From Promethearchaeota archaeon (GTDB lineage: Archaea > Asgardarchaeota > Lokiarchaeia > Sigynarchaeales > SOKP01): a stretch of 11,357 nt of DNA. Positions 5,987-11,357 of the stretch are shown piece after piece. Made by a program: the position numbers and the translations under genes. The stretch is from assembly GCA_016839425.1 (NCBI GenBank), contig JAEOUI010000341.1, positions 1 to 11,357 of the forward strand, written 5' to 3'. Positions within the stretch are counted from its first letter, which is position 1, and each line of letters opens with the position of its first letter. Below the pieces are notes generated by a model. That model did not search any database. It saw only the letters and a list, made by a program, of their open reading frames with translations, and was not told the DNA's origin.

Positions 5987-8503
5987 ATGGCGGAAAAAGA
6001 ATTCAATGTAAACGAATATATCACACTCAAGTTAGAAAATAAAAAAACCCAAATTTATTTTAATGGAGAGCTATATGAACAATGCAAGTATTTGCTCTTT
6101 GAAATTGGAGTTGATGAGTTTGATGATTACGAGCATTTACAATCAATAGATGAATTAGAGCGAAATGATAGAACTAAAGAATATAAGACTCTTAATATTG
6201 CTCCTGAGGATGAATTTTGGGGGCATTGCTCTAACTTGCAAGCTTGGGTAGAAAACGATTATGACACTCATTTATTACACTCAAGTTTATCCTTTCCCCT
6301 ATTAAAAAAATTAACTGAGGTAAACGACCCTCTTGCAAAAAAGATTTTCAAGAACGAGATTGTTAGAAGAATCTCTGAAGGATTTTCTCCCGTTGTTAGA
6401 TACTTAGTCCAAGAGAATTATTTGATTTATTTTAATAACGAGGAAATTCAAGAATTATTTTATGAATTTGATTCTATTAAATATAAAGGTAGAATATTTC
6501 CAATAGTAGATAAAATATTAGACTTGAGTAAGAAAAATATACATGATTTAGATGATATCAAGGGATTGGATGAAATTACTACTATAAAGGAATTAGATTT
6601 ATCTAATAATAAATTAACAACACTTCCCGCTTCAATTGGTAACCTAATATCGCTTCAAAAATTAAAAATAAATAAGAATCAATTGACAATCCTCCCAGAA
6701 TCCTTGGGAAATCTAAGAGAGCTTCGAGAATTGCATTTGATCGAGAATCAGTTAGTAAATCTCCCCGAATCAATTGGGAACCTTAGGTCGCTCCAATATC
6801 TATATTTAGATCATAACAGACTGGAAATGCTTCCTGATTCCTTGGGTAATTTGACCAACCTTAAAGAACTATATTTAATGAAAAATCAATTAGTATCATT
6901 ACCTAATTCATTAGGATGCCTTTCATCTTTAACGAAAATTGTCTTAAACGAAAATCAATTAACATCGCTTCCTGAATCAATAGTAAATTTAACTTCTCTT
7001 CAACAGTTACATTTAATTCTAAACCAATTAACAGCGATCCCCGAGTCCATTGGCAATTTGCTCTCACTTAAAAAGTTAGATCTACAATATAATAAATTGA
7101 CTTCGCTCCCAGAATCCTTAGGGGACTTAATGGCGCTCGAAGAGCTTACAATTTACGAGAATCAATTAAAATCACTCCCGGAGTCTTTTGGAAACCTGCA
7201 AAATCTTACTTATTTATCATTATCTGTAAACAATTTAAATTATCTTCCCGCATCGTTTTTCAAGCTCATATCTCTTCAATTCTTACACTTAGGAAGCAAT
7301 AATTTTAAGGAATTTCCTAAATTGTTAACAAAATTGGAATCGCTTGAAGTTTTGACATTAGAACATAATGAATTAGAATCACTTCCAGCATCAATAAAAA
7401 ATCTAAGCCATCTTCGAAGTTTGAACATATATAATAATCGCTTAGAGTATATCTCCGATTATCTGGGAGGAATTACATCTCTTCGTGGATTAGATTTAAG
7501 TTATAATCAATTAACCTCGCTTCCCGAATCTTTGGGAAACCTCATATCGCTTGAAAAACTTTTCTTAAGAAATAATCAATTATCTTCTTTACCTGATTCT
7601 ATTGGAAATCTCACATCACTTAAAGAACTCAATTTATCTAAAAATAGAATAAAATCGTTTCCTGAATCTATAGGAAATCTTAAATGCCTTGAAAAGTTAG
7701 AAATATCGCATAATCTATTATCATCAATATCAGAATCAATTTTTAATTTTCCCCTTCTTGAAGTCCTTGATTTATCGCAAAATCAAATTTCATTTCTCCC
7801 AGAGTCCTTTGGAGATCTTTCCTCTCTTAGAAAGCTAAATTTAGGAAATAATCCTATTAAAGCACTTCCTCTTTCGATTGGAAATTTTATCAAACTTGAT
7901 TCTTTAAAACTAATCCACACACAAGTAACCTCACTTCCTGAATCTTTTGGTAATCTTGAATCACTCACCTTTTTACTTTTATATAATAATCAATTAAAAT
8001 CCCTCCCGGATACTTTTGGTAACTTAATTAAACTTAGAGTCTTGTATTTGAGTAATAATCAATTAAAAACGCTTCCTGATTCGTTCGGAAACCTCACTTC
8101 GCTTCATGTATTATATTCAGGTAAAACCTTGAAATACCTCCCCGAATCATTTGGAAACCTTTCTTCCCTCTATTACCTTGATTTGTACGCAAATGGTTTA
8201 GAAAATCTTCCGGAGTCATTTGGAAATCTAAAATCTCTTCAAGTTTTAGTTTTAGGTTATAATAAATTATCGAATCTACCCGAGACATTCAAGAGTCTTT
8301 CTTCGCTTGTAAGCCTTGATCTTATTGCTAATAACTTTAAAGATTTACCAAATTCAATACTCCACCTCAAAAATCTTCAAAATTTATGCTTAACTGCAAA
8401 TCCTTTAACCCAAAATATTGATCCAAAAACTCAAGAAATCATTGATAAACTTACAAGAAATGGTGTGAATGTGATTAAATTAAAGAAAGATCCTGAAATT
8501 TAA
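5987..8503 (+). CDS. Large leucine-rich-repeat protein with Asgard-type N-terminal module
   Basis: An 838-residue protein with no signal peptide or membrane helix, so probably cytosolic. Residues 1-145 form an N-terminal module with a TQIYFNGELYEQCKYLL strand-helix, then EFWGHCSNLQAW (76-87), NDYDTHLLHSSLSFPLLKKL (90-109) and DPLAKKIFKNEI (114-125). I remember this module before LRR arrays in Lokiarchaeal proteins; its function is unknown to me. Residues 198-794 hold 26 consecutive LRRs, nearly all exactly 23 residues, with consensus LxxLxLxxNQLxxLPESIGNL. A 27th degenerate repeat and an alpha-type tail (795-838) cap the array. The consensus is the SHOC2/PIRL-like (Ras-group) type, which in eukaryotes binds small GTPases or phosphatases, so a protein-interaction scaffold is the safe inference. 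Repeat 23 lacks one residue and the consensus Asn. The ATG at 5987 lacks a clear ribosome-binding site. The gene stands alone. Confidence 0.9.
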   Translation: MAEKEFNVNEYITLKLENKKTQIYFNGELYEQCKYLLFEIGVDEFDDYEHLQSIDELERNDRTKEYKTLNIAPEDEFWGHCSNLQAWVENDYDTHLLHSSLSFPLLKKLTEVNDPLAKKIFKNEIVRRISEGFSPVVRYLVQENYLIYFNNEEIQELFYEFDSIKYKGRIFPIVDKILDLSKKNIHDLDDIKGLDEITTIKELDLSNNKLTTLPASIGNLISLQKLKINKNQLTILPESLGNLRELRELHLIENQLVNLPESIGNLRSLQYLYLDHNRLEMLPDSLGNLTNLKELYLMKNQLVSLPNSLGCLSSLTKIVLNENQLTSLPESIVNLTSLQQLHLILNQLTAIPESIGNLLSLKKLDLQYNKLTSLPESLGDLMALEELTIYENQLKSLPESFGNLQNLTYLSLSVNNLNYLPASFFKLISLQFLHLGSNNFKEFPKLLTKLESLEVLTLEHNELESLPASIKNLSHLRSLNIYNNRLEYISDYLGGITSLRGLDLSYNQLTSLPESLGNLISLEKLFLRNNQLSSLPDSIGNLTSLKELNLSKNRIKSFPESIGNLKCLEKLEISHNLLSSISESIFNFPLLEVLDLSQNQISFLPESFGDLSSLRKLNLGNNPIKALPLSIGNFIKLDSLKLIHTQVTSLPESFGNLESLTFLLLYNNQLKSLPDTFGNLIKLRVLYLSNNQLKTLPDSFGNLTSLHVLYSGKTLKYLPESFGNLSSLYYLDLYANGLENLPESFGNLKSLQVLVLGYNKLSNLPETFKSLSSLVSLDLIANNFKDLPNSILHLKNLQNLCLTANPLTQNIDPKTQEIIDKLTRNGVNVIKLKKDPEI
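6578..8368 (+). repeat. 26 tandem 69-bp coding repeats (23-residue LRRs)
   Basis: The DNA repeats with a 69-bp period, encoding LRRs 1-26. Only repeat 23 (8096-8161, 66 bp) departs from 69 bp. Most units share CTTCC(C/T)GAATC followed by GG(A/T)AA(C/T)CT, coding LPES and GNL, but third positions and codons vary, so recent wholesale duplication is unlikely for most units. Confidence 0.9.
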
Positions 8504-8515
8504 TATCACAATTTG

Positions 8516-8522
8516 TTTTTTT
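8516..8522 (+). terminator. U7 tract after the LRR gene
   Basis: Seven T's begin 13 bases after the LRR stop codon. With no strong hairpin before it, this is a simple archaeal-type U-tract terminator candidate. Confidence 0.4.
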
Positions 8523-8631
8523 AATCTGGGAGTAATTTCGTTATCTGCAAGTAGGAAACAAATTAATTAATAAAATAATCTAGTCAATTACTTTCTTTTT
8601 AGTTAATTTTCCGAGAAAATCATTAAATAAA

Positions 8632-8702
8632 GATATTATAAGGATATTATATTCGTGATATTATGATATTAGTGAAAGTTCGTGAAAGTTTAGTTTCACG
8701 AA
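8632..8702. repeat. GATATTAT repeats followed by a 9-bp inverted repeat
   Basis: GATATTAT starts at 8632, 8643, 8657 and 8665 (the last copy one base short of perfect). Next come GTGAAAGTT at 8672 and again at 8682, then TTTCACGAA at 8694-8702, which pairs perfectly with TTCGTGAAA at 8679-8687 around a 6-base loop. The cluster lies in the 247-base gap between two convergent genes. It could be a shared 3'-end structure or a protein-binding site; no known element matches. Confidence 0.55.
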
Positions 8703-8750
8703 TTTTATTAGTTCTTTAATGAAAATCTTCTTGAAATAAAGAAATTATAT

Positions 8751-8963
8751 TTAATCCTTGATATTTTTGCGATAATAAATAACTGATTTCACGAATACAA
8801 CACACAAACTAAATATTAGAACAAGTGTAGTTAGAAAAGCAAATATATTAATACTTTCGCCATTTCCGATAAGTGCTACTAAAAGCACAATTATAATTAT
8901 TATAAGAATTGGACTACCATACATTGCACTCATAACTTTATCATTAATGTCCTCTCTAGGCAT
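8751..8963 (-). CDS. Small two-helix membrane protein, unknown
   Basis: A 70-residue protein. A charged N-terminus (MPREDINDKV) is followed by a hydrophobic helix at about residues 18-33, a short polar turn GNGES (33-37), a second helix at about 39-60, and a basic tail YYRKNIKD. This predicts a membrane hairpin with both ends on the cytosolic side. No family is recognised. It is called as a gene because of the clean amphipathic layout, the ATG with a weak AAAAGGG about 10 bases upstream, and a good TATA-like box at 9031-9042. It converges on the LRR gene and has a separate promoter from the upstream 9121-9369 gene. Confidence 0.6.
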   Translation of the reverse strand: MPREDINDKVMSAMYGSPILIIIIIVLLVALIGNGESINIFAFLTTLVLIFSLCVVFVKSVIYYRKNIKD

Positions 8964-9030
8964 TTTATTTTTTCCCTTTTAAGTTTTAAATTAATTCCTT
9001 TATTTATGGTATAAATTAAATTAAAATAAT

Positions 9031-9042
9031 TATATTTATAAA
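9031..9042 (-). promoter_or_regulatory. TATA-like box of the 8751-8963 gene
   Basis: TTTATAAATATA on the minus strand matches the archaeal TATA consensus well. Transcription would start near 9010, giving a leader of about 45 bases. Confidence 0.45.
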
Positions 9043-9105
9043 AGCATATGGTAATGATTTGAAATATAATCAATTAATATGCAAGCTAACGATTCAATAA
9101 ATTCA

Positions 9106-9126
9106 AATTAGGAAAATTTTCTAATT
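9106..9126. repeat. Inverted repeat over the stop codon of the 9121-9369 gene
   Basis: AATTAG (9106-9111) and CTAATT (9121-9126) pair around a self-complementary AAAATTTT with one bulged base. The stop codon of the minus-strand gene lies in the right arm. It resembles the stop-spanning repeat at 4394-4424 but is shorter and imperfect. Confidence 0.4.
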
Positions 9127-9369
9127 AAAATTTACAGGAATTTCAATAGTTAAACAAAAGTTACATAAATAAGTATCTTTATACAGTTTAAATCTCTTGA
9201 GTAAATTTGATGAAATGGGAATAGATGGTTTCAACTCGTCGAAGCTAGATCCTGAAAATGTGACACTAAATATTTCAATTTCAAGTCGACTTCCATTATT
9301 AATCATAATTGCTTCACATGTGCTTTTCTCATCGGCATACTCAGATTTATATGATTTTTCCTCTATCAT
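9121..9369 (-). CDS. Small hypothetical protein
   Basis: An 82-residue reading frame with a normal mixed composition: an acidic, polar N-terminus (MIEEKSYKSEYADEKST), a strand-like LEIEIFSVTF segment (about 30-39), and a C-terminal strand CNFCLTIEIPVNF containing a CxxC pair. There is no signal peptide or membrane helix and no recognised family. An in-frame TTG at 9378 would add three residues. I prefer the ATG at 9369 because a TATA-like box is centred 27-28 bases upstream of it, which would make a leaderless mRNA. The opposite strand also has an open frame over 9197-9394, but its hydrophobic composition looks like a shadow. Confidence 0.45.
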   Translation of the reverse strand: MIEEKSYKSEYADEKSTCEAIMINNGSRLEIEIFSVTFSGSSFDELKPSIPISSNLLKRFKLYKDTYLCNFCLTIEIPVNFN

Positions 9370-9389
9370 TATATTCAAAATATTTCTTT

Positions 9390-9403
9390 ATTAATTTAAA
9401 TTT
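9390..9403 (-). promoter_or_regulatory. TATA-like box of the 9121-9369 gene
   Basis: AATTTAAATTAAT on the minus strand is centred about 27 bases before the ATG at 9369, consistent with a leaderless transcript. Confidence 0.35.
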
Positions 9404-9490
9404 TAATACTGGAAATGGAGATGTAATAGATATTTAGGATTTTAATTAATTTAAATTCTGTATAACCTAAATCTTAAGGAAATTAGAATT

Positions 9491-9500
9491 TTTAATATAT
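9491..9500 (+). promoter_or_regulatory. Candidate TATA box of the radical SAM gene
   Basis: TTTAATATAT would put transcription start near 9525 and give a leader of about 60 bases. A weaker alternative is TTATCTAAAA at 9544-9553, with a very short leader. Confidence 0.35.
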
Positions 9501-9587
9501 ATTTTTAGAGAAACAATAAAAAGGTTAAAAAGCAATCTACTTTTTATCTAAAAATACTTACATTATTGATTAACGAAAAACTTTACC

Positions 9588-11021
9588 ATGCGAGTATTAT
9601 TAATCACGCCCGATAATCCTACTTCTGATAGGGTTGGAATCATACCAAATCTCATCTTTCCTCCTTTAGGTTTGGAAACTTTGGCGGCCTATATCAAGGA
9701 CATCGCAAGCGTTTACATGCTCGACGAGCGACTTCCAAGTATAACATTAAATTCAATTGAACAAGAAATTAAGCGCATTCAACCAGATTATGTAGGTATT
9801 AGTTGCAATTATAGTTTCCAAATACATAGAGCGATAAAAATCGCTAGTATCGCTAAGTATTATGGGTGTAAAACGGTTTTAGGAGGATGGCATCCTACTT
9901 TAGCTGTTGATGATACTTTAAAGTCTAAATTTATTGATATTGTGGTGAAAGCTGAAGGTGAACTCACATTTCGAGAGTTAATCAAAAAAGATAGCCCAAA
10001 TGGTGTTCGAGGAATATCTTACAGGAATGGGCAGACTCTAATTCACAACCCGGATAGAGATCTAATGGATTTAAAAGATATTAGATTGCCTGCTCGAGAA
10101 TATCGTTTACCTGAGGCAAAAAAGACATATAATTATTTTGGACTTTCAGTAGATAGTATCGAGACCAGCAGGGGATGTCCTTACGATTGTAATTTTTGTT
10201 GCATACACCACTTCTATCGGTCTAAATACAGGCAAAGGAGTGTTGAAAGTATAATCGAGGAATTAAAATCAAAGGAAATCAAGAACCACGCTACAGTTAT
10301 ATATGTGGTTGACGATAATTTCGTCGTAAACAAGAAATACACAATGGATCTATGCGACGCTATCATTCGAGAGAGGATTAACAAGTATTTCATGTCACAG
10401 GCCCGGGTAGACATGATAGTAAATCACCCAGAAATTTTTAAGAAAATGGCAGATGCGGGGTTTGTGTTCTTATTTTTAGGAATTGAAAGTTTTTCCGATA
10501 GGACCTTGAAGAAAATGAACAAACGGACGAAATTCGAGCAGATCAAGGAATCAATCAAAATACTTCACGACTTGGGATACATCGTTCAGGGCAACATCAT
10601 CATAGGTGCAGATTTAGAGGATAAAGAACAAGACCTTCAATCAACGATTGATATTGCAAATTCCTTAGAAATAGATGTACCCACCTTTTCCTTATTAACA
10701 TCGTTTCCAGGCACTCAATTAATGGATCAAGTTTTAAGAGAAGATCGTCTACTCACAAGAGATTGGCGATATTTCAATTGGTCCGCTCCAACGATTAAAT
10801 ATGACTATTTATCCTCTGATACCTTATGTAATTATTTGGAAAAGGCTTATAACGAAGTAAATTTTCAACCAATAAATGGGTTTAAGAGATTAATCTTTAA
10901 ACGTGGATTCCCTTTTCACGCACCTCGATTTTATAGTCGGTCAATGATCAATGGTCTTCCCTTAATGATTAGGACACTTACGAATACAATCTCAAAAAAG
11001 ATTAACAATAATAATAAATAG
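9588..11021 (+). CDS. Radical SAM enzyme with N-terminal B12-binding-like domain
   Basis: A 477-residue protein. Residues 1-135 form a cobalamin-binding-like Rossmann domain with the usual marks of this class: FPPLGLETLAAY (24-35), a central DYVGIS strand (67-72), GGWHPT (99-104) and AEGE (122-125). The DxHxxG cobalamin-ligand motif is absent, as is usual in this radical SAM class. The radical SAM domain follows: the 4Fe-4S motif C197-x3-C201-x2-C204 (RGCPYDCNFC), a DDNF motif (242-245), LGIES (297-301), GNIIIGADLED (335-345) and FPGTQL (373-378). The protein generates a 5'-deoxyadenosyl radical; relatives include B12-dependent methylases and lipid-modifying or cyclising enzymes such as the BchE, HpnJ/HpnR and Grs groups. 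The substrate cannot be told. C205 directly after the cluster motif and a basic tail (ISKKINNNNK) are minor oddities. No ribosome-binding site precedes the ATG. The gene is monocistronic and convergent with the next gene. Confidence 0.88.
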   Translation: MRVLLITPDNPTSDRVGIIPNLIFPPLGLETLAAYIKDIASVYMLDERLPSITLNSIEQEIKRIQPDYVGISCNYSFQIHRAIKIASIAKYYGCKTVLGGWHPTLAVDDTLKSKFIDIVVKAEGELTFRELIKKDSPNGVRGISYRNGQTLIHNPDRDLMDLKDIRLPAREYRLPEAKKTYNYFGLSVDSIETSRGCPYDCNFCCIHHFYRSKYRQRSVESIIEELKSKEIKNHATVIYVVDDNFVVNKKYTMDLCDAIIRERINKYFMSQARVDMIVNHPEIFKKMADAGFVFLFLGIESFSDRTLKKMNKRTKFEQIKESIKILHDLGYIVQGNIIIGADLEDKEQDLQSTIDIANSLEIDVPTFSLLTSFPGTQLMDQVLREDRLLTRDWRYFNWSAPTIKYDYLSSDTLCNYLEKAYNEVNFQPINGFKRLIFKRGFPFHAPRFYSRSMINGLPLMIRTLTNTISKKINNNNK

Positions 11022-11070
11022 AAATTTGATTAAATCTCATCTTTAGAAAGTTATTATATTCCATTTATAT

Positions 11071-11357
11071 TTAAAATAAGATTTTTAGAAGACTATCAAT
11101 AATTTCAATCGTAGAATCCTTTCTTTTGGTTTTTGGAAAGAATTTATTGAGCAGGAAAGTATCTATTTCCATGAAATCAAGCCCAATTAATTCAGAATCC
11201 GATGATTCTAAATATTTTTTAATAACTTGGAAAGCTTCAATAAGAGTAAATTTATCAATACCAATTGCGTTTTTATATCGTGATGCGATAATGTCTTTTA
11301 ACGCTCCAACATCGACGTCACACGAGATATAGATTAATGGGTTTTTAAATTTCTCTA
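11071..11357 (-). CDS. C-terminal part of a divergent arginase/agmatinase-family protein (cut by window edge)
   Basis: An open frame from the window edge to a TAA at 11071-11073, about 94 codons. It follows the C-terminal layout of the ureohydrolase fold: NPLIYISCDVDV matches the strand carrying the S-x-D-x-D manganese ligands, and both Asp are present. A helix (TLIEAFQVIKKYLE) comes next, then LIGLDFMEIDTF, corresponding to the family's vGlD-x2-E-v strand, and a final helix (EIIDSLLKILF). The enzymes hydrolyse guanidino compounds or related amides with a two-metal centre. Differences from textbook members: the third Asp and Pro of the D-x-D-x-x-D-P motif are replaced (CDVDVGALKD) and EVNP is EIDT. 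It may therefore be a non-canonical member or have a different substrate. The N-terminal metal-binding half lies outside the window. Confidence 0.65.
   Translation of the reverse strand, partial: EKFKNPLIYISCDVDVGALKDIIASRYKNAIGIDKFTLIEAFQVIKKYLESSDSELIGLDFMEIDTFLLNKFFPKTKRKDSTIEIIDSLLKILF

Noticed and set aside
6578..8368. Recent expansion of the LRR array by unequal recombination
   Set aside because: The repeats are very regular in length but differ at many third positions and use varied codons, so most units look old.
8632..8702. Possible CRISPR-like or mobile-element end
   Set aside because: The units are only 8-10 bp, irregularly spaced and without spacers, and no cas or transposase gene is present.
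9197..9394. Plus-strand frame opposite the small 9121-9369 gene
   Set aside because: It fully overlaps a better minus-strand candidate with a matching TATA box; its own product is a serine/isoleucine-rich string without a start signal.
11126..11332. Plus-strand 68-codon frame at the right edge
   Set aside because: It is the shadow of the arginase-like frame on the minus strand, which has recognisable family motifs.

Overview
The window reads as chromosomal DNA of an AT-rich archaeon, most likely an Asgard archaeon of the Lokiarchaeia (Promethearchaeota) type. Grounds: TATA-like boxes about 27 bases before several starts, AGGTG ribosome-binding sites, a secreted surface protein with a C-terminal membrane anchor, and a large leucine-rich-repeat protein whose N-terminal module (EFWGHCSNLQ, then FPLLKKL) I remember from Lokiarchaeal LRR proteins. 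The placement rests on recognition and was not searched.

Layout. 1-1422 (minus): three tandem paralogues of a small STAS/SpoIIAA-like protein, the first cut by the window edge, each with its own nearly identical promoter. 1568-2986 (minus): a CDP-alcohol phosphatidyltransferase with an unusually long membrane C-terminus. 3043-3375 (minus): a tail-anchored zinc-ribbon protein with a DSS-repeat linker. 3567-4412 (plus): a signal-peptide, surface-anchored protein. 4449-5492 (minus): an unrecognised polytopic membrane protein with a very aromatic loop. 5493-5986: a gene-poor gap. 5987-8503 (plus): the 838-residue LRR protein. 8751-8963 and 9121-9369 (minus): two small unknown proteins. 9588-11021 (plus): a radical SAM enzyme with an N-terminal B12-binding-like domain. 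11071-11357 (minus, cut by the edge): the C-terminal part of a divergent arginase/agmatinase-family protein.

There is little sign of operons. Genes alternate in strand, gaps are 36 to about 500 bases, and most genes have their own candidate TATA box and a U-tract or hairpin terminator. No pathway links the genes convincingly. The lipid headgroup enzyme and the B12-type radical SAM enzyme (a class that includes lipid-modifying enzymes) could both touch membrane lipids, but they lie 6.6 kb apart. I saw no tRNA, rRNA, CRISPR array or transposase.

The most interesting region is the STAS-like array. Promoters and the first ~35 codons are strongly conserved while the rest of the proteins has diverged, and the edge copy has lost both the ATG and the ribosome-binding site kept by its sisters.
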